Shown here: in pieces, positions 1-12,082 of the stretch | Numbering within the stretch: position 1 is the first letter of the stretch | Layout: each line of letters starts with the position of its first letter | Assembly: GCA_037043015.1 (NCBI GenBank) | Contig: CM073323.1 | Location: 15,145,258-15,209,257 of the forward strand | Source of the DNA: Bryum argenteum | Taxonomy: Eukaryota; Streptophyta; Bryopsida; Bryales; Bryaceae | Length of the DNA stretch: 64,000 nt | Direction of reading: 5' to 3' | Position numbers and translations under genes: made by a program | The notes under the pieces: generated by a model | The model's input: the letters and a program-made list of their open reading frames with translations, nothing else | Database searches by the model: none | Told to the model about the DNA's origin: nothing

Positions 1-1340
1 TCTTTTATTTGTTTTTACGCAGTTTCGAAAAAATCAGCATTATTACCAACTGTTAGGAGCTTTACCCCCCTTGGGCGTTTAGGGGTTAAGTGTTTATGTT
101 GTATCAACAACTATATATTTATCGGCATACAATTGTTGTCCACGACCTAAAGGATCAACACATGATACTGTTTAAGATACAAAAATCAATTCTATTAACA
201 AAATCATTGTTAATAGAGTCATTAAAATTGGAGAAAATGTTGTTTGTGCATTACAAGAAATTGACTGTATTTAACCGAGTTATTTACAACAAGTAGACCA
301 TAGTCAAGTTTGATTCAACAGGTGGTAAAATTGATATGTTCATCTTGGGGATACAAAAGTGTTACATTAAGCACCACAAACTTACCACTCAAGGCAATTT
401 TCTTGATATGAAGTAATAATGTCAACTATATTTATATATTAAGCTAAATTATAATTTATTCAAAACTAATGTATGTGAAACCATGCATATATTTTATCAC
501 TTGAGAATTTAATTTGGTATTAGTCTTGAAACTGCGCTGGATTGGGTACATGGGTGTCATTATTAAGTTTTGTTGAAATTTACATAGATGTTCATCACAT
601 TTTCACTACTTCACACATACTATTTTTTACAAATCGAACTTCTACTAAATACTACTTGTGTGCTTTTACGCCATTTGAGAGTTGATTGTTATGAATAAGT
701 GGTCAATTAAAGGTGCTTTACCTTATATATCGGTACGAGATAAGTTGAACCAAGTGAGCTTTTAATCGATGCCAAGGTTATTAGAGTACAAGAAACTTCA
801 TTGTACTTTAATTTTCAACTACATACTTATCCTTCAAGATCTATGTACTTGACACTTAATTTTCTTCTTACAATCACTTTCAATGTCATTACTCTAAAAA
901 GATCAAAAATACTAAAATAAAACTTCATATGTTACATTTTCTTCACACGAAAACAATATATTTTTGCACTCTAATAACCATGAATCAAAGTGTGGTTGTA
1001 CAAGCAATCTCAATGCATGCTAAAATTATTATAGGCAGACGCGCTTACTGATGATTTCCACTCTATACTCTCCACACTACTAACCTATTGAGATAGGAAG
1101 CATTCCTATACATTTCTCTCAAATGTGTATGAAATGATGAAATGACATTTGCCTCGAGGTTGCAAAGGTTACAAGAGAATAAATTTATCCTTATGCAAGT
1201 GTCAGGATGACAATCTTCAAATTAATATAAATCATACATTTAGTTATCTACTTTTATTTGTACTAGTATGCCCTCGTTGTGTGGCCACAGACCTACTTAA
1301 ATGATTTTATCATGCCCCTCTTGTTTTTTCTGGTAGATCT
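1..1340. other. AT-rich intergenic spacer
   Basis: No convincing gene is seen; the only reading frame over 60 codons (90-296, +) has AT-driven composition and no recognisable domain. Bases 61-90 contain a CCCCCC run followed by TTTAGGGGTTAAG, which matches the terminal motif of the repeat ending near 2224, so the left edge of the window probably holds the end of another copy of that repeat. Confidence 0.6.
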
Positions 1341-1344
1341 ATAA

Positions 1345-2226
1345 TCATGCCATTTTAGTAATTTTTGGTGATTTGGGGGCCAAAATTACTTGAAAAATCA
1401 ATATCTCCAAATCCCTTCACCCGTTTTGCAATCTGATCGCTTTCTGTAGCTCTACAAGGAAAAATTGCTTCAAACGACACCTCATGCCACCCAATCCAAC
1501 TTGTGATTTCCAAGATCATAATGTCACATCCAAAACAAAATGAAATAAACAAACTACTTGTCTCAAATAATAGACTAGTACGCCCGCGTAATGTTGCGAC
1601 GCCGACATAAATACTTCAATTATGCACGTCTCCACTACCGTTAAAGAAAAAAACCATGTTTGTACACTTGTAGGCCCACATTTCTAATTTTAGTTTCTCA
1701 TGCTCCACACAACGTGATTCTTGCGTGGTTGGATTTCTTTCCCCCCCCCCCTCAGTTTAAATTAGGTCATTTTAGGTAATTTTTGGGGCCATAAATACTT
1801 TGAAATTCAATATTTCAATATCCGTGGGCCCAATTCACAATCCGATTGTTGCCCACACCCTTCCAAAAATACCCGCTTCAAAACAGGTCGTTTGGGGTCT
1901 GGTCAGCCCCCTTTTACTATATTTAGCTCATATGAAATTGAGACCCTTTGAAGGTTGTAGAGTTTTTTCTTACCTTTCCAAAGAGTCCAAACGAGTTTCG
2001 AAATTCCTCATACTAAAGTATATATTCACGGTCAAAGTTTGAAAACACTATTCAAATTCTGCCCAAAACTGCCCAAACTGCAGTATATGCTCGTTCATTC
2101 TCAAAATCTGCCCAAAATCATATAAATCACAAAAAAATCAAAAATTCACCAAAAATTGAGATTATACTTTATTTCAGTTTTGAGACTTTTTGGTAGGTCT
2201 GGGGCTAGTCGACTTTAGGGGTTAAG
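1345..2226. repeat. Two diverged copies of a dispersed repeat
   Basis: The stretch near 1350-1480 and that near 1768-1910 share the same order of short blocks (CATTTTAGGTAATTTTTGG, a GGGGCCA block, TACTTGAAATTCAATAT and CAATCCGATYG) with many small differences. The second copy runs on through CTGCCCAAA repeats and ends in GACTTTAGGGGTTAAG at about 2210-2225. This is the appearance of an old high-copy element such as LTR or untranslated retrotransposon sequence. No coding domain is visible in it. Confidence 0.5.
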
Positions 2227-2685
2227 TAAGGCCGCAATTTACGGTAACGAAGAAGTGCACACACCTTCAGAGTGCAGAAACCTTCGAAAGGTGAGCCGCT
2301 AGTGAAATCCAAAAATCTAAAAATGGTAATAGGACGGCCCCCCTAGTAAGACCCCTAGTAACGTACTCCTCGAAGCGCAAACACGGAGATCCTTGAAAGC
2401 ACCCGGGAGGATGCTCGTTGGGGGGGAGCCAGGCAGGTGTCGGTATAGACTCCGGCGTCACACTTGTCGTGAGTCAGCTATGGGAACAAGGGGTGCAACA
2501 GGCTTTACCCGGTCCCATTGCGCTGCAGGCAACAAGATTTGCTTCAATCGTGCCAGGGATCGCTGTGCAAATTCCCAGGCAACTACTGCCAAAGAATCCA
2601 AAGCATGCAATGCTGACTCACGTCAAAACCCTGCCTGCACCCCACCCCCCAATTGCTCCTAGACTAATCGTACTCTCAACGCTTT

Positions 2686-2695
2686 CATATAAATT
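2686..2695 (+). promoter_or_regulatory. Probable TATA box of the sucrose synthase gene
   Basis: CATATAAATT is followed about 20-60 bases later by a CT-rich stretch (about 2698-2750) typical of a plant transcription start region. The first coding ATG is about 550 bases downstream, so the 5' leader probably contains an intron. The exact start site cannot be read from the sequence. Confidence 0.45.
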
Positions 2696-3242
2696 CCTCT
2701 CCCTGGGACCACATCTCTATCACTCTCACTCTTGCTCTGCTTTCCTCTGTACGAGATTGTGTGCACGCTCTTAGACTATACACTCACGTCACGTTTCTTC
2801 TGCTGACACGCGCTCCATTGGGTGCGAAGCTTCTTATTGCAGTGAGTCTTTTAAATTTTGGGTTTAGCGCTGAGATTGTGTGTGAAGGAAATCTTTTCCT
2901 GATTGTTGCCTTGGGCATGCATGTCAACCTCTCTGTTCTTGATTATTTCTCGTTGCACAATTGTCTATGGAATTGCAATCCGTTTAGATCTTCCCGGTGC
3001 TAGATTGTTACTTTCTAAAGGCGAAGAATATTAGTGTTCTTGATCTTGAAAATTACAGTACGTTACTCGCTTGATGCTCGTGGCTAATTTGTTTAGAGTA
3101 GTTCTGTTTGATAAATGATTCTAGTAGCTTCTTTGAGTTGAGATGAGGCGATGTTATTTATGAAGTTCTTCATTAAGGAGCCTTGCTTGATCGGACATAC
3201 TGGCATTGCAGATCGTGAAATTTCAGCTTCGGTCCCAAGAAG

Positions 3243-6200
3243 ATGGCTCAAAGAGGACCGCAACTTCGGCGCCTTACCAGCACGAGGGAGCGAGTCCAGA
3301 ATGAAGTGGAGGAGAATCGAAACCAAATTCTCGACCTTCTTCAGCGGTACACATTTCTGTTACGTTTTTTTGGTTTGTTGGACGCAGTTAATCTATGTCT
3401 GCGTCCTTTATCCTCGGATTGCAATGTTAGGTTTATCATGCTTAGGGACAATTAAGTTTCAGACTTTGGTGATCTCTCTTTGTATCTAGTCGCATGAGGG
3501 TGAAAGCTTGTTTATAGAGCTCAATTGTCCGCTGTCGGCTCGAAAAGCTATGAAGGACAGAGGCATTAGGAGAGAGAGAGTCTTGCTTTATACTCTAGGT
3601 GAAGAATGAGTGTCCTGCTTTTTCCCTAGTTGTGCAGTTCTCTATTCAAACTGAAGTGAGTACTCTGAGGAGCGCATAACATTTTATTGGGATTTTTGTG
3701 AAGGTATGTGGCAATAGGGCGCACACTTCTACAACCGCATCACCTGGTCGATGGGATCAATGCACAGGCATCTGACGGAAAGAACACTATCGACATAAAG
3801 ACCACTGCCTTCGGAAAGCTTATTGAGAATAGTCAGGTATAGGTGACTGTTCAAGCCATAAATGAAGTTGACAACGTTGTTTATGTGAAAGTAGGGTATC
3901 GTAATAGCCATGGTTCACTTCCGAATTGGAATATATTCCAGGCTAGAGGTTTAAGTATATGTGTAAGCTCTAATCTGAGATGTGAGGTTGGAATTGCAGG
4001 AGGCAATTGTTTCTCCACCATGGGTTGGATTTGCTGTGCGTCCAAGGCCAGGAATTTGGGAGTACGTCCGAATCAATGTGGAGGAGCTCATCGTGGAAGA
4101 GCTCAATGTATCTGATTACCTGGCTTTCAAAGAACAACTCATCGGCGAGTCCATGTACGTCCCTTTAACACGATTGCTTCCATATGATGATATCACTTCA
4201 TTCTGGCCATACGCAGATGCTCTGTAGTGAAATAATCGCAGATACTTGTGTCTTCTACTCACACTTTGTTCAAGTATGATTAGCTTTACGTGGCCCTAAC
4301 AGCCTGAACGCTTTGACAACTGCAGGTCACTTGACCCATTTATTCTGGAGCTGGACTTCGAGCCCTTCAATGCGCACTTCCCACGCATGACCAGACCATC
4401 ATCAATAGGACATGGTGTGCAGTTTCTCAATCGTCACCTGTCATCTCAGCTGTTTCATACTCCGGAGGGCATGGAGCCTTTGTTTCAGTTCCTTCGCGTT
4501 CATACATATCGAGGACAGGTGGTAGACGATATACTCATGAATTCTCCTTGATATATATTGTTTTTGTGAATCTGTTGTAAGTACCAATGTTCATCGGAGA
4601 ATGCATATACAGTACGGTGAGTGTCGTGTATGATAGCTTAAGCTGAACAAAGAGACTCAAAATTCTCCTGACTGCAGACCTTGATGCTCAACGACCGGAT
4701 TGCAAGTTTCGCTAGGTTTCGTCCACAATTGGTGAAAGCAGAGGAGATGTTAACTAAACTCCCAGATGACACTCCTTTTTCCAGCTTCGCATACAAGTAA
4801 GTCATCTTGCTGACAGTGAGAAGATACACACTCTCCATGTGTATGGCATTCAGGCGGGGTCTCATTATAATTTATTCACGTTAACTGGAATTTCTTCAAG
4901 AAATCAACGTGTTGAGGATTGCATAGTTGCATGATGCAATAGTAAGTACTGGATTCTCACTGGGAAGATGCTAAGGATACTACATGAAACAGTTGCCCAA
5001 TGAGCTAACTTTGAAGCTAAGTGGCGATTTCAGGTTTCAAGAGCTAGGCTTTGAACAGGGTTGGGGGAATACAGCTGCTCGCGTGCTGCAAAGTATAAGG
5101 CTGCTGCTCGACCTGCTCCAGGCTCCAGATCCAGACACACTGGAGAAATTTCTGGCACGAGTCCCCATGGTTTTCACTGTTTGCATTGTTTCGCCTCATG
5201 GTTACTTCGGTCAAGCAGGTGTGCTCGGCATGCCTGATACTGGTGGTCAGGTATACACCTCATTGAACTACTGGGATCATCACTGTATATTTGCAAGTGG
5301 ATGAAATTTCTCAATCTATATTATCTGCACCTGTTGTCTTTGTGTTACGGGAGCGGGGGGGGGGGGGGGTGTGTGTTCAGTCTACTTATTCGACTTGTAT
5401 GCGTTCTGGTCGCCAGGTTGTCTACATCTTGGATCAAGTGAGAGCTCTTGAGAGCCAAATGCTCGAGAATCTCAGGCTACAAGGGTTGGACTTCAAACCA
5501 CAGATTGTAATTGTATGTGTCGACAACCTCCTTTTTCTTCGTGGAAATTCGACTATCTTGTGCTTTGCACTTCGTAAGTGAGTTACTTGGATTGACTGAA
5601 CTGTGGGAGCTGTTGTCATCGAGATGTTGCAAATTGATGTTGACCTGGTGTTGGCATGTTTTACAGCTCACTCGTCTCATTCCCAATGCTGTCGGCACCA
5701 CCTGTAATCAGCGCATTGAGAAGGTGACCGGTACTGAATATTCGAGAATTTTACGCGTTCCATTCCGTCACGATGGTGTCGTTCTGAAGAATTGGATATC
5801 AAGATTTGATGTCTACCCCTACTTGGAAACTTATGCTCAGGTGAGACATCTATGTCGCATCCCTTTGAATTCCTTCGAATGTATGCTTAGCAATTAGGTA
5901 TGAAGTAATTTTAGCGAAGACATTTCTTCGTGTGCATCGGTACGGGCAGATTCGTTGCAATGACATTGGCATCCTGCTTTTTAAACATCAAATACATGAA
6001 GCGATGCTAGTAGTTTGTACGATTATGTGAACCCCACTTCCCTAGAACAAACATGAATAATAAATCAGCTTCTTCATGTGTGAGCAGGAAGCTGCCAGTG
6101 AAGTCGTTGCAGAGCTTTCAGGCCGACCTGATCTGATAATTGGAAATTACAGCGATGGAAACCTGGTGGCTTCGTTGATTTCTCACCACCTTGGCGTAAC

Positions 6201-8043
6201 TCAGGTATATCTACCATTATGTCTAGGATGTGGAATGGCTTTCTCAATATCATCCGATCAGTTGCACCGTCTTGCTCTTCCCCGACGAGTTGATGAGGTA
6301 TTAGCTTCGTGCTCATTCTCGCCTTTGCATTCTTGCAGTGTACAATCGCGCATGCGTTAGAGAAGACCAAGTACCCCGACTCGGATATCTACTGGAAAAA
6401 CTTTGAAGAGAAGTATCACTTCTCATGTCAGTTCACTGCTGACCTCATTGCAATGAACCATGCGGATTTTATCATCACCAGTACCTACCAAGAGATTGCT
6501 GGAAGGTGCAGTTCTCTCCATCTTGACTCGCATTCGCTTAATAGGATCTTGAAAATATCAGCTGAGAGCGTGAGATGGCAGTTTGAGCCGACGTGTTTTT
6601 CAAGAAAATAAATTACTGCTCACATGAAGCACAGATCTGATGGTTTTGCCCATTGACTGCAGTGCTGATACGGTGGGGCAATACGAAACCCATCAGGCAT
6701 TCACAATGCCAGGACTTTATCGAGTTGTGAACGGCATCAACGTCTTTGATCCCAAGTTTAACATTGTTTCTCCTGGGGCTGATAATACCATTTATTATCC
6801 ATTCTCCGACCAGGAGCGTCGCTTGCCAAGCCTACATGGAGCTATTGAAGAATTGCTCTACAGTCCTGAACAGACAGATGAGCATGTGTAAGTCACCCTT
6901 CCAGCTTTTCGTGTTGCATAGGGTAGGGACCTATTTGTATGATAGCAGTTCAGCCGAGTCCCTTATCTGCACTTCCATACTGCCACTCTGAATGTTCTGA
7001 CGTGCGAGACTTGAGTATGGCAGTGGCTGCATTGACAAGAGCAAGCCCATCCTCTTCACGATGGCCCGACTCGACAAGGTGAAGAATCTCACAGGCCTAG
7101 TGGAAATGTATGGTAAAAGCGAGAAACTGAAGGAGTTGGTGCATCTGGTCATCGTTGGTGGCGAAACACACGTTGAAAAATCGAAGGATCGGGAGGAACA
7201 AAAAGAAATTGAGCTCATGCACAATCTCATCAAGCAGTACAAGCTCCAGAAGCACTTCAGATGGATCCGATCGCAAACGAATAGAGTAAGAAATGGGGAG
7301 TTGTATCGTTATATTGCGGACTCTCGTGGAGCTTTTGTCCAGCCTGCACTATACGAAGGCTTTGGATTGACTGTGGTTGAGGCTATGGCGAGTGGTCTTC
7401 CCACATTTGCAACCTCTCATGGAGGCCCAGCAGAGATTATTGAGCATGGAATTTCAGGTTATCAGATCGACCCTTACCATCCAGAAGAAGCTGCCCAAGA
7501 GATAGAGTCATTCTTCGAGAAACAGAAAGATGATCCGTCACTTTGGAAGAAGATCTCAGATGGAGGTCTAGAACGCATAGCGTCCAGGTGAGCAGTGGCA
7601 TTGTTGGTTTTACTTCTAAATTGTTCAGTTTCTTACGTTTCTGCTTAGTATCGAGGAAAAAGTTTCAATACATTGCGTCAGTTTCTAACGTTACAGTATT
7701 GTTACCTGCAGCTACACCTGGAAATTGTATGCTGAGCGCTTAATGACACTCTCTGGCGTTTACGGGTTCTGGAAGTTCGTTTCCAAATTGCACAGGGAGG
7801 AATCTCGGAGATACTTGGAAATGTTCTACATATTGAAGTTCCGTGAACTGGTACGTCACGGACCATTGAAAACTTCTCTATGGTTCATTTAAATCTTGCA
7901 ATTTTCTACATGCGTCAACATTTAACATGTCAATGCCTCAGGATACCCTCGATGCATACATATGCTTGTGTTGGATTCTCATATCTGCACTTATTCTGCA
8001 GGCAAAGACAGTACCCCTCTCAAAGGACGATGAAGACTCGTAG
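3243..8043 (+). CDS. SUS: Sucrose synthase, complete, 14 coding exons
   Basis: Reversibly converts sucrose plus UDP into UDP-glucose and fructose in the cytosol, feeding cell-wall and starch synthesis. Exons: 3243-3346, 3704-3836, 4000-4154, 4326-4518, 4678-4796, 5034-5250, 5417-5512, 5667-5840, 6088-6204, 6339-6505, 6663-6887, 7024-7587, 7712-7850, 8002-8043. They sum to 2445 nt, giving 814 aa, the usual family length, with every GT-AG junction in phase. The N-terminus has the regulatory phosphorylation context [11 protein letters not shown], with Ser13 aligning to the kinase-target Ser of angiosperm enzymes. The glycosyltransferase part includes [38 protein letters not shown] and the GT-B E-x7-E motif EGFGLTVVE near residues 677-685. 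The ATG lies in a good context (AGAAGATGG). Family assignment is certain; single exon edges could shift slightly. Confidence 0.97.
5352..5370 (+). repeat. Poly-G run in sucrose synthase intron 6
   Basis: A run of more than ten G lies in the intron between 5251 and 5416, followed by GTGTGTG. A similar G run occurs at about 8420-8430, and a C run at about 1741-1750. Such runs are prone to length error in sequencing. Confidence 0.7.
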
Positions 8044-9225
8044 ACCTACTGCGAAAGAGACGAACCACCCGGGTAAGCAGCACAAGATATTCTAGTGTTG
8101 AGATTCACTAGAAGAACCTGTGCAGAAGACATTCACCATGGCTACAGATCTGCAAGTATATATGGAACACAGATCAATGTGGTCTAGCCAGGTTGTATAG
8201 AGAGTTGTAGAAGAAGTAGCATACATTTTATAAGTGCAAATCTGACAAACGTTTGAACTCAGATGACGGCACACAGTATTATCAGATTACATAGTGGTGT
8301 AATCCTTGGAATGTGAATGTGAATTTTGCTCAATGTTTGGAGCGGAATGGTGAGAGTTTTGCGAATTTTACTCGAGTTATTTCGCAGGGGTATAAGAAGT
8401 TAGTTCCTGAAACTGGTGGGGGGGGGGGGTATTAAGCTGATGGCATTGAAGTTTAAGGGTCTATGGCACTGCAAAGAGCATAACTTGGATTTACCCCCAA
8501 CCTGCAGGAATACAGTAACTATAGGACTTTATATCAGTTCATGCTCTAATACTATGCTGAATACTCACAAAAAGTTTGTGTAAGTTTTCACATTCAGTAA
8601 TTGACTTGGTTCTGGTAGCAACGAGACATATTAGGTCAATTCAGGCACTCTCCATTAACATTATTGTTCATAACCGTTCACAATTGGAAATCAAGACCTT
8701 GTTCGTCGATTCATGGAGTCAATCCATTGCTATGCATTGCCAATCAAAGAGATGATATCACGCTTTGTTTTCCTTGGGAAGGAATACTGACATTGGTTAG
8801 AGATGAAAATCCAATTTAAGATGTGGTTAAACCTAAAATTTTCAGAATAAAGCTTGAATGCGAGGCACTTCATGAGCAAGCATATTACGGTTTATAATGA
8901 TGTTGCTCATAGCCCATTAGCAATCGCCACATCGGCAAGATACCGAGTTGTGATCTTTATAGGTTGAGAGTACTTAATACTATACTGTACATAGTTTCAT
9001 AAAAAATAATATACAAGACTCGCTTCAGTAAATGCCAACAAAATGTAGCTCGATTCTTCTTTCATGTACGAGGAGAGAAATGATTAATCCATGAGCTGAA
9101 TGTTCTGATCTAAAACATTGATTTTAGAGACAAAGAGTTAATTGGTTCAAAAAATTCCTAATAACCTACATGACTAATATATATTTGAAACTGACTCTAA
9201 GAGCATCCTATGTACCACTTGCCAC
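8044..9225. other. Sucrose synthase 3' flank and intergenic spacer
   Basis: AT-rich sequence after the stop codon at 8041-8043. The gene's 3' UTR should lie in the first few hundred bases. I see no other gene; a G run at about 8420 is the only simple repeat. Confidence 0.5.
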
Positions 9226-9334
9226 TGCTCACATTAACAGTACTTGAGGTGCTCGGCTCAAATTCCAAGCCCGAATGCTCACGCTAACAATACTTGAGGT
9301 GCTCGGCTCAAATTCCAAGACCTAATGCTCACGC
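9226..9334 (+). repeat. 50-bp tandem repeat, about 2.2 copies
   Basis: The unit begins TGCTCAC and contains TACTTGAGGTGCTCGGCTCA followed by AATTCCAAG. It starts at 9226, 9276 and, partially, at 9326. The copies differ at only a few positions, so this is a recent local duplication. Confidence 0.85.
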
Positions 9335-10015
9335 CATTGTTCACACAAAAACCTTATTCCAAAAATATAATTTTACGACATGTATACAATTAATGGATTC
9401 AAACTTGTGGAGTGGGATCAAGATTATTATGGAATTTTAACATTGTATAAATGTTAACTTACCTTCATTCATGTTGTGAATGGATAATAATGTATATTAT
9501 CCGTTTAACATTTATAAAGTCAAAATTACAAATAGGAAAGGATACATTTTGTTGACATTGAACATGTTTAACATTTTGAGTATGCAATATGTGGGAGAGT
9601 AGAAGAAAGGGAACATTGAGAGAGGGTTATCCCTTAAACGCCCATTGGGTCTAAAACGGGCATCTTAAGATTGGATTAGAGCATCTTGTGGACTTGGGCA
9701 TCATGAATAGTGCACTTTTTGAAATTGGACATCATGAATGAACTAATCAATGATAAGCTTGCAACCTCCTACAAGGTTATATACAATCCCAACCTACCTA
9801 CCACAATTCTTTCAATGCACAAAATCACTCACACAAAATTGTGGTCTCTCTATTTAAAAGATACAATTTGTCTCTTTGTCCTCGGCAATGCATTCATGGT
9901 CATGGCCATCATCATTTGGTCATCTATACACAGCATGAAGAGTTTTAAAGATTTTGAAAAGTTTCCGTAAGTAGTATTTGATTGTTATGAGAGTTTATTA
10001 GATTTCAATAATATA
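9335..10015. other. AT-rich spacer
   Basis: No supported gene. Near 9628-9665 the sequence CCCTTAAACGCCCATTGGG resembles the TTTAGGGG/CCCTTAAA terminal motifs of repeats elsewhere in the window and may be a degraded repeat end. Confidence 0.4.
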
Positions 10016-10440
10016 ACAAGGACTCAAAGGAACAAGGAATATGGAACTTGAAAATGGAAGCAAAGAAGGAGTAAACGGGAGGTCAATGGAACATCAGAGG
10101 GGAACCAGGAACAAAGGATAGGAAGTGGGAGCAGAGAAAAGGAACTACAAACAAATGTTGAAAATTAGGATTGAAATGATGGGAATTAGAAACAAATTAT
10201 GGGAAACCGATGGGAACTAGAAACAAATTATGGGAAACCGGGAACGATAAAAACTAAGAAGGGAAGTTCTGGAACGAGGAACTGGGAGCAAAGGGATGGA
10301 CACCGAGAACGGGAGGTTGGAGAATGGAGAACTAGAATAGATGACGGGGAACTGAGAACAAGGGAACAAAGGACATGCTATAAGTCTCAAAAAGTAGGGG
10401 GACCATCAACGGGGGAACCAAGGATAGGGGATAGTTTGTG
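10016..10440 (+). repeat. Purine-biased minisatellite-like tract
   Basis: About 400 bases rich in A and G, built from imperfect repeats of GGGAACYAGAAACAAA-like units; a nearly exact local doubling is at about 10184-10245. An open frame at 10199-10441 merely reflects this composition (Gly, Arg, Glu, Thr rich) and is not called as a gene. Confidence 0.6.
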
Positions 10441-10891
10441 AAGAGCCCCAAAATAAAGAGCTCACCTATTGGGACAAGGGGGACCTTACTCACAAATTAA
10501 TCACATACTATTTTTTTGCGTGTCTCAAGGACACACGTATATACTTCTTTATAATTTCTCCTTGTCCGGTGGGCATCGGGTTATTAACATCACGTTAAGC
10601 ACTCCGTTCCTGCACTCGACGTGAGTTTAACAGTGCAATGCACTGTTAAATTCTTTAACGTCGAAATGCACGCTCCCAAATCTATTCCCCAACACGAGAA
10701 CACGCTTAACACTGCATTATGCACAAGAACTCGTGGGTTCCCTATGTTACTGCACCGGCACTCGGGCTCCCGCCCTCGAGCGCTGGTGTAGTAACATGGG
10801 GTTACGCACTCGTCCTTGTGCGTAACGCTATACGAACGAACACTTCATTCAAACCGGCCCCTTAGAATGGGACCGGAGTTTCTATCTATCT
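10441..10891 (+). repeat. Multi-hairpin repeat, copy A
   Basis: A chain of consecutive inverted repeats. A palindrome with 12-base arms TTTAACAGTGCA (10626-10650) sits inside a CGACGT/ACGTCG outer stem (10617-10663). CACGAG pairs with CTCGTG (10693-10735). ATGTTACTGCACC pairs with GGTGTAGTAACAT (10744-10797). GTTACGCAC pairs with GTGCGTAAC (10801-10826). CCGGCCCC pairs with GGGACCGG (10854-10876). The chain is bracketed by two blocks shared with copy B near 19.5 kb: GTGGGCATSGGGTTATTA (10569-10586) and CCCCTTAGAAWGGGAC followed by TTTCTATCTATC. No coding capacity. Class of element unknown. Confidence 0.7.
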
Positions 10892-11110
10892 GAAAAGTTG
10901 AGGTCGGTGAGAACTACAAGAGCAGATTCTGGTGGAGAAAAGCCCCTCGAGCTTGCTTGGCCGTTTAAAGATTAACATTGATAAGTGTAACATTTATTTT
11001 ATAAAGCACCAAAGGGAGAGGGAGTCGATAGGATCGCCGCGTGGCATATAACACCACCCAAATAGGGCGCCCCACCCATAACGTCAGCATAGGCAGACGC
11101 GGGAGAGGTC
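10892..11110. other. Upstream region of the LEA gene
   Basis: GC content rises from about 11020. A GTGGCATATA motif at 11041-11050 could be a TATA-like element, but it lies upstream of the G-box, so the transcription start is uncertain. Confidence 0.35.
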
Positions 11111-11119
11111 GCCACGTGG
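11111..11119 (+). promoter_or_regulatory. G-box/ABRE (GCCACGTGG)
   Basis: A perfect CCACGTGG core about 200 bases before the LEA start codon; a related CGCGTGGC lies at about 11038-11045. In land plants this core binds bZIP factors and confers abscisic acid and drought response, the expected control for a LEA gene. Activity is inferred from sequence only. Confidence 0.55.
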
Positions 11120-11319
11120 GTAGCTCTCCTCATGGGCGCCACTTGTCCTGCAATGTGCGCTGGTGTCTTTCCCGCGCCCTGGCCACGCTCATTCCTTGAC
11201 CCTCAAATGCTCCCCCCGACCCCTCCAATCGTCACCATTCCCCTCTCGATCTCTCTCTCAATCTCATCTCATCTCATTTCATTTCAGTTTTTTGATCAAT
11301 CCTCCAGCAATTCCCAGCC

Positions 11320-12082
11320 ATGGCCGCCACCAAGACTACCAGCTTGCTCAGGCTCCTTCACCAGAGTGCCGCTGCACAGGTCCGCTGCTCATTCCCTTAC
11401 TGTCCTCGCATCTTAGGGTTCCGGGCTTCTGATGTTTCTTTAGGCCAGGGTTGGATGTTTGCTGAGATGTTGTGGGTTTGTTTGCCAGGCCGCCAGGTAC
11501 CAGACCATTTTGGGATCGAGCGCTGTTCGCCGATTCGCCGATGGAACTCAAACTTACGATAGGGCAGCAGTAGAAGCGAACGATGTGGCGCAGAAAGGAA
11601 AGGAATACGCTGAGCGCGCCAAGGATGGCGCCGCCGAGGGAATGGATAAGGCCAAGGACTCTGCGTCCGATGCCACGCACAAGGCCAAGCGTACTGCGTC
11701 CGATGCCTCGCAGAAGGTTCAGGAGACTGCGTCCGATGCCACGCAGAAGGCCAAGGAGACGGCCAGCGACATGACGGAAAAGGCGAAGGACACAGCCAGC
11801 AGCGCTACGGAGAAGGTGAAAGAGACTGCACGGTCGGTGTCAGGCACGGCACAGGACAAAACAGGTGATGCTAAGGAACAGGGTGAGGCAGTGGTGGACA
11901 AGGTGAAGTCACAGGCGCAGAAGGAGATGAACGCTGCGCAAGATATGGTGAAAGACGTGCCTGAGAAGACCAAGGAAACCGTTCAAAATATCAAGGAAGT
12001 CGGCATTGAAGCTGCCAAGGCTATCAAGCGGGACGCTTCCAAGGTTGCCGAGAAGATTGGCTTGAAGACTCCTACTGAGTGA
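11320..12082 (+). CDS. Group-3 LEA protein with mitochondrial presequence
   Basis: Late embryogenesis abundant (LEA_4) protein of 217 aa in two exons, 11320-11379 and 11489-12082. The start lies in an excellent context (CAGCCATGG). Residues 1 to about 42 form an Arg/Ser/Ala-rich, acid-free leader (MAATKTTSLLRLLHQ, then ARYQ and VRRFADG), which predicts mitochondrial import. The rest is a string of roughly 11-residue repeats such as DATQKAKETAS and KVKETA, alternating Ala with Lys, Glu and Asp. Such regions are disordered in water, fold to amphipathic helix on drying and protect inner membranes and enzymes. An upstream G-box/ABRE fits stress induction. The donor GTCCGC is not the common form, but the join is in phase and restores a continuous leader. 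Confidence 0.9.

Noticed and set aside
10854..10900. Helitron 3' end (hairpin then CTRR)
   Set aside because: A hairpin is followed by CTATCTATCTGAA, but CTRR-T is not present at the right place, copy B lacks CTRR as well, and no 5' TC terminus was found. A LINE/SINE-like tail is as likely.
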